From: CBDCGJ01 sp965238305
Lineage (GTDB): Bacteria > Pseudomonadota > Alphaproteobacteria > GCA-2731375
DNA: 64,000 nucleotides
Reading direction: 5' to 3'
Assembly: GCA_965238305.1 (NCBI GenBank)
Contig: CBDEHK010000001.1
Span: 3,720,001-3,784,000, forward strand
This document shows, piece after piece, positions 26,347 through 35,215 of the stretch. How positions within the stretch are numbered: position 1 is the first letter of the stretch; every line of letters begins with the position of its first letter. The position numbers and the translations under genes are program-made. The notes beneath the pieces are model-generated. The model was not told the DNA's origin. It was given only the letters and a program-made list of their open reading frames with translations, and ran no database searches.

Positions 26347-27962
26347 GCGCGTTGGTACAGGACAAAATTGAACGGCAACTGCAAGAAGCGATGCGGCTGC
26401 ACCAGCTGGGTCAGTTGCCTGCCGCGCGGAAGATCTTCGAAAAACTGTCCCGCAAGACCAAACGCGACCCCAGGCCGCATTTTTTTCTGGGCACCCTGTT
26501 GCTGCAAATCGGGGAGGCCGACAAGGCGGTTGGGCAATTATCCGCCGCGGCAAGATTAGCGCCGGACAATCCTGATATTCATTTCAATCTTGGTTATGCT
26601 CACGCCGCGGTTGGTGAAATTTTCAACGCCAGAGACAGTTATCGAGAAGCGGTTGAGCTGAAGCCGGATTTTCTAGACGCTTGTAATAATCTTGCCGGTA
26701 TCCTACAGCAATTGGGCCAAGCGCGAGAGGCCGCTGTATACTTTCGAAAGGCCACCGACCTGGCGCCAGACAATGTCGATATTCTAGCCAACCTGGCGCT
26801 GACACTGGAAATGGTGAACGAGTTCGACGCGGCCCAAGATGTCGCAACAACTGCATTGGCTCTTGATCCTGATTTGGAACCCGTTCGCCTGTTGATGGCT
26901 CAATTGTCGTTCCGCAAAGGTGAAATTGATGCAGCGAAAATTCAGCTAGAGACATTTGTCGCGACCGCCCCAAGCGAGCAATATCTGAGCGAAGCCTTTT
27001 TAACTTTGGCCAATATTGAGGAGCGTTTGGAGAATTTCGAGGCCGCCTTTAAGGCGATGCAAAGCGGCAATAAAGCGGGCGCAAAATTTTTTGCCGCTAG
27101 TGGCATCGACGGTGTCCGCTTTCGAGAATACATAAAAACGATGCGTGAATTTTTCCGACCCGATGATTTAAGTGCAACGCCCAGAACAGCGGAAACCACA
27201 AATCCCATTTTCTTTGTCGGCTTTCCGCGCTCTGGCACCACCTTGGTCGAACAAATCATGGACGCCCATCCAAACGTCCATACCACGGCGGAACGAACAC
27301 CGTTAGAAGCGGTGCGCCGACAAATCGTTGATCGTTATGGCGACTTCTTCTCTGGACTGGCGGCAGCTGAACCACGAGACCTGATGCTCTGGCGCAAGAC
27401 CTTCTGGAAGGCGGCCGAACAAGGTTTTGGCGGTTCGCTCGCCAAGACGGTATTGGTTGATAAAATGCCGTTCAATTTGGTCGAGTTGGGTTTCATCCAT
27501 ATGCTATTCCCGAATGCACCAGTCATTGTTGCGTTAAGAGACCCCCGAGACGTCTGTTTGTCTTGTTTTGCCCAAACGTTTGTCCGCAACGATGGGATGG
27601 CAAATTTTCAAGATCTTCGTACCACGGCAGAAACCTATGCCCTGACCTTTGATCTTTGGTATTACTTTCGCGCTAATCTTAGTAATCCATGGATAGAATA
27701 TACTTACGAAGATCTGGTCGCCGACCCAATCAAAGTTGGACGCGACATTTTTGAATTCGTTGGCATTGAATGGCAGGATGATTATCTCGAGGATCGTCTA
27801 AATCCCGGCGCACGTTATGTTGCTACGCCCAGCCGTGATGCGGTTACTGGCAAAATAAACAAACGCGCTGTGGCGCGTTGGCGGAATTATGAAAATCAGC
27901 TTTCACCGATTCTGGATATTCTCAAACCCTATCTCGATCAGACACCCAGATCATCGCCATAG
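26343..27962 (+). CDS. TPR-repeat sulfotransferase family protein
   Basis: The 539-residue protein has an N-terminal array of about five tetratricopeptide repeats (residues 10-240; for example the unit around GQLSAAARLAPDNPDIHFNL) and a C-terminal sulfotransferase domain. The PAPS 5'-phosphosulfate loop is FFVGFPRSGTTLVEQIMDAHP near residue 283 and the 3'-phosphate segment is VIVALRDPRDVCLSCF near 395. Domain order matches a common bacterial family annotated as tetratricopeptide repeat-containing sulfotransferase. The acceptor is unknown; surface glycan, peptide or secreted metabolite are possible. It is the last gene of the ispDF operon and its end overlaps the convergent ratA-like gene by 25 bases. 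No signal peptide. Confidence 0.9.
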   Translation: MSALVQDKIERQLQEAMRLHQLGQLPAARKIFEKLSRKTKRDPRPHFFLGTLLLQIGEADKAVGQLSAAARLAPDNPDIHFNLGYAHAAVGEIFNARDSYREAVELKPDFLDACNNLAGILQQLGQAREAAVYFRKATDLAPDNVDILANLALTLEMVNEFDAAQDVATTALALDPDLEPVRLLMAQLSFRKGEIDAAKIQLETFVATAPSEQYLSEAFLTLANIEERLENFEAAFKAMQSGNKAGAKFFAASGIDGVRFREYIKTMREFFRPDDLSATPRTAETTNPIFFVGFPRSGTTLVEQIMDAHPNVHTTAERTPLEAVRRQIVDRYGDFFSGLAAAEPRDLMLWRKTFWKAAEQGFGGSLAKTVLVDKMPFNLVELGFIHMLFPNAPVIVALRDPRDVCLSCFAQTFVRNDGMANFQDLRTTAETYALTFDLWYYFRANLSNPWIEYTYEDLVADPIKVGRDIFEFVGIEWQDDYLEDRLNPGARYVATPSRDAVTGKINKRAVARWRNYENQLSPILDILKPYLDQTPRSSP

Positions 27963-28387
27963 ATATCATGGGCGCGCTCTTCAAAGGCATGCACCATGCG
28001 CTTCACCGCTTCGTTGAACACCGCCCCGGCAGCTGTCTGCAAAAATTTGGACCGGAACTCAAAGTCGATATAAAAATCGATCACGGTCCCCCTTCCCCCA
28101 TCATGAGGAATAAATTTCCAGTGATTGTTCAAATACCGAAATGGGCCATTGATATATTCCACATGAATTAGGTCCGGCGCGTCCAGCGTCACTTTTGATG
28201 AAAAAGACTCACGAAATACTTTGAAGCCGGCGATCAGGTCACCCCAAATTACATCCCCGTCACGTTCACTTATTCGACAGGCAATACACCAAGGTAGAAA
28301 CTCTGGATATTTCTCAATATCCGCCACCAGGTTAAACATCTGCGCCGGACTATAAGGTAGGGTCCGCTTCTCCGCATGTGTCGGCAT
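27938..28387 (-). CDS. Type II toxin-antitoxin RatA-like / coenzyme Q-binding COQ10-type START protein
   Basis: The 149-residue protein has the START-like fold of the Coq10/RatA (polyketide cyclase) family, seen in KRTLPYSPAQMFNLVADIEKYPEFLPWC and the end segment FNEAVKRMVHAFEERAHDIYG. Coq10 homologues bind ubiquinone and assist respiration; RatA in E. coli has been reported to block ribosome association. In alphaproteobacteria this gene regularly follows lipA, as here after nine bases, which favours the quinone or respiratory role over toxin function. It overlaps the sulfotransferase gene convergently by 25 bases. Confidence 0.88.
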   Translation of the reverse strand: MPTHAEKRTLPYSPAQMFNLVADIEKYPEFLPWCIACRISERDGDVIWGDLIAGFKVFRESFSSKVTLDAPDLIHVEYINGPFRYLNNHWKFIPHDGGRGTVIDFYIDFEFRSKFLQTAAGAVFNEAVKRMVHAFEERAHDIYGDDLGV

Positions 28388-28396
28388 GAAGCGTGA

Positions 28397-29350
28397 TCAG
28401 CCTTGCGCCAATTCTTCGGCCCGGCGGCGGCGTAATTCCGCAAAATCCGCATCCGCATGATAAGACGATCGCGTCAACGGGGAAGCGGAAACCATGGTAA
28501 ATCCTTTGGCCCGAGCCAATGTTTCTAACCCCTCAAATTCCTCCGGTGTAACAAATCGGTGGATCGGGAAATGTTTTGGCGTCGGTTGCAGATATTGGCC
28601 GATGGTTAGAAAATCAACCCCTGCAGCGCGCAAATCTTCCATTACTTGTTGGATTTCCAACCGCTCTTCCCCCAGGCCAACCATGATGCCAGATTTCGTG
28701 AATGTCTCAGGCGACAACTCCTTCACCCGCTGCAGCAATCGAAGGGAAGTGAAGTAATTTGCACCGGAGCGTACCTCGGGATAAAGCCGCGGCACGGTTT
28801 CAAGATTGTGATTAAAGACATCCGGCTTGGCCGCGATCATTGTTTCGTCCGCGCCCGGTTTACCCAAAAAATCCGGTGTTAAAATTTCAATGGTCGTCTT
28901 CGGTGTCATCTCGCGGACTTTTTCCACGACACGGGCAAAATGAGCCGCCCCACCATCCGGGACGTCATCGCGGTCCACCGAGGTAATCACGACGTGGCGT
29001 AGTTTCAGTTTCGCGACCGCATCGGCAACCCGATCCGGCTCCGTCGGATCGAGTGCCATCGGCTTGCCGGTCGCGACGTTACAAAATGCGCAAGACCGAG
29101 TGCAAACTTCACCCATGATCATCATCGTGGCATGCCGTTTGGCCCAGCATTCGCCAACATTCGGACAAGCCGCTTCCTCGCACACTGTCGACAAGCCATT
29201 GGTGCGCATCAAATTCCGAGTTTCAAAATATTCCGGTGAGTTCGGGGCTTTCACCCGTATCCATTTCGGCTTGCGCGGAATGACGCTATCCGGTTTGTTG
29301 CGCCGTTCCGGATGGCGATATTTTCGGGTAGTTTCAGCGGTCTGGGCCAT
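28397..29350 (-). CDS. lipA: Lipoyl synthase
   Basis: The 317-residue radical SAM enzyme inserts two sulfur atoms into octanoyl chains on lipoyl domains. Both iron-sulfur clusters are visible: the auxiliary cluster cysteines in CEEAACPNVGECW and the radical SAM CTRSCAFC near residue 78. The C-terminal RSSYHADADF with the conserved serine ligand is present. It is the fifth gene of the pdhABC-lpd-lipA unit, 27 bases after lpd, which ties lipoate formation to the complexes with lipoyl domains encoded just upstream. An AGGAGCCG ribosome site precedes the ATG. Confidence 0.96.
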   Translation of the reverse strand: MAQTAETTRKYRHPERRNKPDSVIPRKPKWIRVKAPNSPEYFETRNLMRTNGLSTVCEEAACPNVGECWAKRHATMMIMGEVCTRSCAFCNVATGKPMALDPTEPDRVADAVAKLKLRHVVITSVDRDDVPDGGAAHFARVVEKVREMTPKTTIEILTPDFLGKPGADETMIAAKPDVFNHNLETVPRLYPEVRSGANYFTSLRLLQRVKELSPETFTKSGIMVGLGEERLEIQQVMEDLRAAGVDFLTIGQYLQPTPKHFPIHRFVTPEEFEGLETLARAKGFTMVSASPLTRSSYHADADFAELRRRRAEELAQG

Positions 29351-29377
29351 AAACGGCTCCTACATCAATTGCGCCTA

Positions 29378-30772
29378 CTAGAAATGGAGGGCGCGGCCGT
29401 ACGCGTCAAGGACTGATTCATGCATCATTTCCGACAAAGTCGGATGCGGAAATACCGAATGCATCAGTTCAAGTTCCGTGGTTTCCAGGGTTTTCCCAAC
29501 TGCGTAACCTTGGATCAATTCCGTCACTTCGGTTCCAACCATATGCGCACCCAGTAATTCGCCGGTTTTAGAGTCGAAGACCGTTTTGATGAGGCCTTCA
29601 GCTTCACCCAACGCGATGGCTTTACCATTCCCGATGAATGGAAAATGACCGACTTTTACATTGCGGCCGGCTTCTTTTGCTGCCGCTTCCGTCAAGCCAA
29701 CGCTGGCAATTTGCGGCCAGCAATAGGTACAACCTGGGATATTCGTTGTCTCGAGAGGATGAAGATTGTCGAGGCCGGCAATTTTTTCGACGCAGATCAC
29801 ACCCTCATGGCTGGCCTTGTGCGCTAACCACGGCGGGCCTGCCAAATCTCCGATGGCGTAAACGCCTGGTTCACCTGTGCGGCTCCATTCATCGGTCACA
29901 ACGTGGCCACGATCAACTTTCACTTTTGTCGCCCCAAGACCGATGTCTTCCACATTGCCGGTGATGCCAACAGCAGAAATGACACGCTCGACCGTGATGA
30001 TTTCACTCTTGCCATCGCTTTCTAATGTCGCCGTTACCCGGTTTTTGCCTTTGTCCAGCTTGGTCACTTGCGTTTTGGTTCGCAAATCCATGCCCTGCTT
30101 CTTAAACGCCTTATGAGCAAAACCGGAAATTTCCACATCCTCTACTGGCAAGATGCGGTCCAACACTTCAACCACCGTGACTTCCGCACCAAGCGTATTG
30201 AAAAAACTGGCGAACTCTATTCCAATCGCACCAGAGCCGATGACCAATAAAGATTTTGGCATGACGTCTGGAACAAGCGCTTCTTTGTAGGTCCAAATCA
30301 GCTTGCCGTCCGATTCCAATCCGGGCAATTGCCGGGCCCGCGCGCCGGTCGCCAGTATGATATGTTTAGCCGACAGTTCAGCTTTACTTTTCCCGTCGAC
30401 GATTAATTTTCCTCCACCGGCAAGTTTGCCATGGCCATCGAACACGGTGATTTTGTTTTTTTTCATCAAATGGCTGACGCCGCCCGACAATTGATTTGCG
30501 ATGCTGCGGCTACGTTTGACGATTTTCTCAAGATCGAAACTCAATCCTTCGATGTTAAGACCAAATTCGTCCGCCCGATGCATGAGCTGAAATAGTTCGG
30601 ACGAACGCAGTAGTGCTTTAGTCGGGATACAACCCCAATTGAGGCAGATGCCGCCTAGATGCTCCCGTTCAACCAATGCAGTATTCATGCCCAATTGAGC
30701 CGCCCGGATTGCTGACACATAACCGCCGGGCCCGCCGCCCAAGACAATCAGATCGAAATTCTGAACCGACAT
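29378..30772 (-). CDS. lpdA: Dihydrolipoyl dehydrogenase (E3)
   Basis: The 464-residue flavoprotein reoxidises dihydrolipoamide with NAD. It shows the FAD-binding LIVLGGGPGGYVSAIRAAQLG, the redox disulfide in GGICLNWGCIPTKALL, the NAD-binding VIGSGAIGIEFASFF near residue 180, GVYAIGDLAGPPWLAHKA and the active-site base in HPTLSEMMHESVLDAYGR. It is complete and lies 12 bases after pdhC. An E3 dedicated to PDH is usual in alphaproteobacteria, with another copy normally near the oxoglutarate dehydrogenase genes elsewhere. Confidence 0.96.
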   Translation of the reverse strand: MSVQNFDLIVLGGGPGGYVSAIRAAQLGMNTALVEREHLGGICLNWGCIPTKALLRSSELFQLMHRADEFGLNIEGLSFDLEKIVKRSRSIANQLSGGVSHLMKKNKITVFDGHGKLAGGGKLIVDGKSKAELSAKHIILATGARARQLPGLESDGKLIWTYKEALVPDVMPKSLLVIGSGAIGIEFASFFNTLGAEVTVVEVLDRILPVEDVEISGFAHKAFKKQGMDLRTKTQVTKLDKGKNRVTATLESDGKSEIITVERVISAVGITGNVEDIGLGATKVKVDRGHVVTDEWSRTGEPGVYAIGDLAGPPWLAHKASHEGVICVEKIAGLDNLHPLETTNIPGCTYCWPQIASVGLTEAAAKEAGRNVKVGHFPFIGNGKAIALGEAEGLIKTVFDSKTGELLGAHMVGTEVTELIQGYAVGKTLETTELELMHSVFPHPTLSEMMHESVLDAYGRALHF

Positions 30773-30784
30773 AATCAGCCCTCC

Positions 30785-32074
30785 TTACAGCAGCATCGAC
30801 ATCGGATATTCGATGTTCAATTTGAAAGCCCGCAAGAATTCGGCGCCAACGACACCGTCAACGGCGCGATGATCTGTCGATAATGAGCAGGTCATGACAT
30901 TGGCGATGGCGAGCGCACCATCTTTGACGACGGGACGTTGTTCGCCGGCACCAACGGCCAAGATACAGGCTTGCGGCGGATTGATGACGGCTTCGAACTG
31001 TTTGATCCCAAACATCCCCAAATTCGAGATCGAGAAGGTGCCACCCTGATAATCTTCCGGCATTAACTTCCGGTCGCGCGCTTTCGCTGCCAGTTCCTTC
31101 ATATCATTCGATATCGCTTCCAAACCGCGATTTGCTGCATCGCGAACCACCGGTGTAATCAAACCCTGCTCGGTTGCCACTGCTACTGCGACATCGGCGC
31201 TATGATAGCGTTTGATGCCACCATCGGTATAAGACGAATTGGCCGCCGGTACTTTTTTCAAAGCAATCGCCGCCGCCTTGATGACCAGATCGTTGACCGA
31301 CAGTTTGAAAGCGCCGTCCGCCCTGTCATTCAACTCCTTACGCAATTCCAAAAGCTTGTCGATCTCACAATCGATGGTCAAATAGAAGTGCGGTACTTGT
31401 TGTTTCGATTCCGTCAACCGCCTGGCGATGGTCTTGCGCATCGTTGAGAGTGGTTCGACATCGAAAGTTGGTTCAAACGGTAGTTGTTCCGCAGAAGTCG
31501 GTTGGGCTGCCGGGATAGCGGCCACGGCGGCTGCCGGTCTGGGTGCGCTCAAGGCTCGCTCGACGTCTTTTTTGACGATGCGACCATGGGGACCGCTGCC
31601 GGTTATTGTCGAAATTTCTAGATTGCCTTGTGCTGCCAAACGGCGGGCCAGAGGGCTGGCAAAGACGCGGTTGCCTGCCGCGGCTATTGATGCGGCCGGC
31701 GCAGCCGGCGTGACTGGCGTAGCTGATGAGAGTTCCGCCGCCGCAGCAACTGTTTCTACAGTGGGTTCAGTGGCCACGGCTGGCGACTCGGTGGCCACGG
31801 GAGCGTAGTCGGCCAGAACGCCCGCATCTTCGCCCTCCTCCAACAACAAACAAATCGGTTCATTGACGGCAACGCCTTCGGTCCCTTCGGCCACCAACAA
31901 TTTTCCAATGGTGCCCTCGTCAATGGCTTCCAGTTCCATCGTGGCTTTGTCGGTTTCAATCTCCGCCAGCATATCGCCGGCCTTGATTTGATCGCCTTCT
32001 TTCACCAACCAGGTCGCAAGCGTACCTTCTTCCATGGTTGGGGACATAGCCGGCATCGTAATTGTAATCGGCAT
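30785..32074 (-). CDS. pdhC: Pyruvate dehydrogenase complex dihydrolipoamide acetyltransferase (E2)
   Basis: The 429-residue core subunit has one lipoyl domain (lysine in EIETDKATMELEA near residue 43), an Ala/Pro/Val-rich linker, a peripheral subunit-binding domain (VFASPLARRLAAQGNLEISTI), a second linker and the acetyltransferase domain with the catalytic histidine and aspartate in STDHRAVDGVVGAEFL near the end. It transfers acetyl groups to CoA. It lies 21 bases after pdhB and 12 before lpd. A single lipoyl domain on E2 plus one on E1-beta is the alphaproteobacterial pattern. Confidence 0.96.
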   Translation of the reverse strand: MPITITMPAMSPTMEEGTLATWLVKEGDQIKAGDMLAEIETDKATMELEAIDEGTIGKLLVAEGTEGVAVNEPICLLLEEGEDAGVLADYAPVATESPAVATEPTVETVAAAAELSSATPVTPAAPAASIAAAGNRVFASPLARRLAAQGNLEISTITGSGPHGRIVKKDVERALSAPRPAAAVAAIPAAQPTSAEQLPFEPTFDVEPLSTMRKTIARRLTESKQQVPHFYLTIDCEIDKLLELRKELNDRADGAFKLSVNDLVIKAAAIALKKVPAANSSYTDGGIKRYHSADVAVAVATEQGLITPVVRDAANRGLEAISNDMKELAAKARDRKLMPEDYQGGTFSISNLGMFGIKQFEAVINPPQACILAVGAGEQRPVVKDGALAIANVMTCSLSTDHRAVDGVVGAEFLRAFKLNIEYPMSMLL

Positions 32075-32095
32075 CTCTTTCTCCTCAACCGGGTT

Positions 32096-33469
32096 TCAAC
32101 GATAGCAGACGGCTTTTGCCGCCTCGGCGACTTGGCTCGAAGTCGGCAAAGCCAATTTTTCCAAATTTGCTGCATAGGGCATTGGCACATCGACGCCGGT
32201 GATACGGGTCACCGGAGCATCCAGATAATCGAACGCTTCAGTCATAATCTGTGCCGATAGTTCCGCACCAATGCCACAGGTCGGCCAACCTTCTTCCACG
32301 GTCACGCAACGATTGGTCTTCCGGACCGACTCCAAGATCAATGGAATATCAAGCGGGCGGATACTGCGCAGATCGATAACTTCCGCTTCGATACCTTCTC
32401 CGGCCAGCATATCTGCGGCTTCCAAGGCGTAGGTCATGCCGATGGAGAACGAAACGATCGTCACGTCGGCACCGGCTCTGGCGATACGGCCTTTACCAAT
32501 CGGCACTGTGTGGTCGGCCAGATCAGGAACTTCACCGCTGCGGCCATATAAGATTTCGTTTTCCAGAAAGATCACCGGATTAGGATCGCGGATCGCAGAC
32601 TTCAGTAATGCCTTGGCATCGGCCGGATTAGACGGCGAGACGACTTTCAATCCGGGAATTTGCGCATACCAGGCCGCGTAACATTGTGAATGCTGCGCCG
32701 CGACCCGGGAAGCGGCACCGTTGGTTCCGCGGAATACAATCGGGCAACCCATCTGTCCGCCAGACATATAAAGCGTTTTGGCGGCGGAGTTGATGATCTG
32801 ATCGACCGCCTGCATGGCGAAGTTGAAGGTCATGAATTCGACAATTGGACGTAGGCCGCCGAATGCTGCACCGACACCTAGGCCCGTAAATCCCATTTCA
32901 GTGATCGGCGTGTCATGCACCCGCTCAGCGCCAAATTCGTCCAGCAAACCTTGACTGACTTTATAGGCACCTTGATATTCAGCGACTTCTTCTCCCATCA
33001 GGAAGACAGTGTCGTCATTGCGCATTTCTTCCGCCATGGCGTCGCGCAAAGCTTCGCGCATGGTCATGGTGATCATTGCCGTGCCAACTGGCACGTCACT
33101 TTCAACTGGGATGATTTCAACCGGCGCCGCTGCCACCGAGGGCGCAGCTTGTGTGGCTTCGATGATCGACGCAGATGGCACATCGGGAAGGTCGCCTTCG
33201 ATATCCGACAAGATGCTGGTGTCGTCCCCTGGCTCCAACAGGATCATGATCGGCAGATTGACTGGCACCCCTTCTGTTCCTTCGGGAACCAATAAGATAC
33301 CTACCGTACCTTCATCGATGGCTTCAAATTCCATAGTCGCTTTGTCGGTTTCGATTTCTGCCAGGATATCGCCAGACTTCACCGCATCTCCGACTTGCAC
33401 ATTCCATTTCGCCAACGTCCCTTCTTCCATAGTTGGGGATAGGGCGGGCATGGTTAGAGTGATGGGCAT
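32096..33469 (-). CDS. pdhB: Pyruvate dehydrogenase E1 component, beta subunit with lipoyl domain
   Basis: The 457-residue protein has an N-terminal lipoyl domain (lysine in EIETDKATMEFEA near residue 43), an acidic/alanine-rich linker of about 60 residues, then the transketolase-like E1-beta domain beginning about residue 130 (TMREALRDAMAEEM, FLMGEEVAEYQGAYKVSQGL). It pairs with PdhA to decarboxylate pyruvate using thiamine diphosphate. The extra lipoyl domain on E1-beta is known from rhizobia and Zymomonas and is absent in most other bacteria. First codons closely copy the start of PdhC, so the domain probably arose by duplication. Confidence 0.96.
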   Translation of the reverse strand: MPITLTMPALSPTMEEGTLAKWNVQVGDAVKSGDILAEIETDKATMEFEAIDEGTVGILLVPEGTEGVPVNLPIMILLEPGDDTSILSDIEGDLPDVPSASIIEATQAAPSVAAAPVEIIPVESDVPVGTAMITMTMREALRDAMAEEMRNDDTVFLMGEEVAEYQGAYKVSQGLLDEFGAERVHDTPITEMGFTGLGVGAAFGGLRPIVEFMTFNFAMQAVDQIINSAAKTLYMSGGQMGCPIVFRGTNGAASRVAAQHSQCYAAWYAQIPGLKVVSPSNPADAKALLKSAIRDPNPVIFLENEILYGRSGEVPDLADHTVPIGKGRIARAGADVTIVSFSIGMTYALEAADMLAGEGIEAEVIDLRSIRPLDIPLILESVRKTNRCVTVEEGWPTCGIGAELSAQIMTEAFDYLDAPVTRITGVDVPMPYAANLEKLALPTSSQVAEAAKAVCYR

Positions 33470-33481
33470 ATTTTCTGGCTC

Positions 33482-34498
33482 CTATACCGCGACCAAAACA
33501 TCGGTGTAGAGTTCGCTGGCGTCCGGTTCCGGGCTGTTTTGCGCAAACTCAGCCGCTGCCGTCACGGTTTCTTTGATTTCGCGATCGATTTCCTTCAATG
33601 TTGCTTCGTCCGCATGTTTTTCGGCCAGGATGAATTCGCGTTGGTGATCGATCGGATCGCTTTCAGCACGAACCCGCTGCACTTCTTCCTTTGTACGGTA
33701 TTTCGCCGGGTCGGACATCGAATGGCCGCGATAACGATAGGTCTTCATCTCCAACAGCATCGGGCCCTCACCAGCACGAATTTTGTTCACCGCCCCTTCC
33801 GCCGCCCGCATCACCGCCGCAACATCCATGCCGTCGACTTGCTGACCGGGAATGCCGATATTCTCAGCGCGTTTGTATAACTCGGTTTCCGCCGAGGCGC
33901 GGGCAACCGCGGTACCCATCGCGTATTGGTTATTTTCGATGATGAACAGAACTGGCAAATGCCATAGTGCGGCCATATTGAAAGCCTCATAAACCTGCCC
34001 CTGATTGGCGGAACCGTCGCCAAAATAAGTCACCGAGATATGGCCATCTTTCTTGTATTTGTGAGCAAATGCTAGACCGGCACCGATTGGGACCTGCGCG
34101 CCAACGATCCCGTGCCCACCATAGAAACTTTTTTCGCGGCTGAACATATGCATAGAGCCGCCTTTTCCGTTGGAATAACCACCGGTACGACCCGTGAGTT
34201 CCGCCATCACCCCTTTTGGATCCATCCCGCAAGCCAGCATATGACCGTGATCCCGGTAGCTGGTGACGACGCTATCGCCGTCGATCAAAGCGGCCTGAAT
34301 ACCAGTAACAACAGCTTCCTGACCGATATAAAGATGGCAAAATCCGCCAATCAGCCCCATGCCATACATTTGTCCGGCTTTTTCCTCAAAACGGCGGATG
34401 AGTAGCATGTCGCGATAGAACTGCAAATGTTGTTCAGACGATAATTTCGCTGGCGCAGGGTTTTTTGCGCGTTTCCGACGGGCCGGCGTTTTTGCCAT
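33482..34498 (-). CDS. pdhA: Pyruvate dehydrogenase E1 component, alpha subunit
   Basis: The 338-residue subunit begins MAKTPARRKRAKNPAPAK, a basic tail, followed by the thiamine-diphosphate domain with GDGSANQGQVYEAFNMAALW near residue 165 and IENNQYAMGT, and the loop RYRGHSMSDPAKYRTKEEV that contains the serine phosphorylated in mitochondrial homologues. ATG 34498 is preferred because GGAG lies seven bases upstream; the open frame further upstream contains no family sequence. It is the first gene of the pdh-lpd-lipA operon, with a promoter-like sequence about 85 bases upstream. Confidence 0.95.
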   Translation of the reverse strand: MAKTPARRKRAKNPAPAKLSSEQHLQFYRDMLLIRRFEEKAGQMYGMGLIGGFCHLYIGQEAVVTGIQAALIDGDSVVTSYRDHGHMLACGMDPKGVMAELTGRTGGYSNGKGGSMHMFSREKSFYGGHGIVGAQVPIGAGLAFAHKYKKDGHISVTYFGDGSANQGQVYEAFNMAALWHLPVLFIIENNQYAMGTAVARASAETELYKRAENIGIPGQQVDGMDVAAVMRAAEGAVNKIRAGEGPMLLEMKTYRYRGHSMSDPAKYRTKEEVQRVRAESDPIDHQREFILAEKHADEATLKEIDREIKETVTAAAEFAQNSPEPDASELYTDVLVAV

Positions 34499-34582
34499 GG
34501 CAATACTCCATCTTGAGAAGCGGATAACTTGAGAACCAAACGAGGTGGGACAATACCAACTATCACTGTCAGTTAATACACA

Positions 34583-34611
34583 GTAATATATGCACAAGCT
34601 TTTGTTTTCAA
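34583..34611 (-). promoter_or_regulatory. Putative sigma-70 promoter of the pdh operon
   Basis: On the minus strand TTGAAA (34611-34606) and TATTAC (34588-34583) are spaced by 17 bases. The -35 element has one mismatch, the -10 two. It lies in the AT-rich 254-base gap between ftsB and pdhA, which holds no gene. The predicted leader is about 75 bases. Confidence 0.42.
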
Positions 34612-34752
34612 TAGTGTTTTTAGAATTAACTTGATATCAGTTATGTGACAAACATTGCCTTCGCTATTCTTTGATGAAAAAACCGATCATAACCAAAGAG
34701 TTAGGTCGTTCAACTAGGTAATCGACAATGTTTTGAAAAGTGTATTTGCTAT

Positions 34753-35085
34753 TTAGTCGTCGTAATAAACAACAAGATCGTCAGGATGGGTCATGCCCAA
34801 TTGTTCACGCGCCAATTCTTCCAATAGGTCCGGATCGACGCCATTTGGCCGCATCAATGACACGCGATTTTCCAGATATTGGCGCTTCTTTTCCGATTTT
34901 TCGAGTTCCGATTTTGCCAGAGCGATCTCTTTATTCAAACGATTCATCGCCAATACACCGCGATCGCCTTGAAACGCGTGATAGGCAAAATAGGCCGCCA
35001 GTGCCAAACAGATTGTTGGCGCTATCGATTGTTTCAACCTTTTGCGGATATCATACCAAATATTCATGGGGTTATAAGGAATCAC
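34753..35085 (-). CDS. ftsB: FtsB-like septum formation initiator (DivIC family)
   Basis: The 110-residue protein (or 104 from ATG 35067, MNIWYDIRKRLKQ) has one N-terminal membrane helix (APTICLALAAYFAYHAF), a coiled coil (MNRLNKEIALAKSELEKSEKKRQYLENRVSLM) and the family end DPDLLEELAREQLGMTHPDDLVVYYD. FtsB joins FtsL and FtsQ in the divisome, facing the periplasm. GTG 35085 and ATG 35067 are both possible starts and neither has a strong ribosome site. Position between eno and pdhA is conserved in alphaproteobacteria and supports the call. Confidence 0.9.
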   Translation of the reverse strand: MIPYNPMNIWYDIRKRLKQSIAPTICLALAAYFAYHAFQGDRGVLAMNRLNKEIALAKSELEKSEKKRQYLENRVSLMRPNGVDPDLLEELAREQLGMTHPDDLVVYYDD

Positions 35086-35215
35086 GAGTGATTCATCCGG
35101 TCAAGCAAAAAGCGCTTTTCCATGCTTCCGACAGTTCAATTCACCAAAAGTATGACAAAATGATTCCGCTTCAATCGTTTAGGCTGTCTGAGCTAATGAA
35201 AAATCAGCAGCGCCA

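Noticed and set aside
27938..28387. Toxin-antitoxin system based on the RatA-like annotation
   Set aside because: No antitoxin-like gene is adjacent and the position after lipA is the normal place of the Coq10-like gene in alphaproteobacteria.
35108..35119. Palindrome AAAAGCGCTTTT upstream of ftsB
   Set aside because: Too short a self-complementary run to form a useful hairpin and no T-tract arrangement that would mark a terminator.
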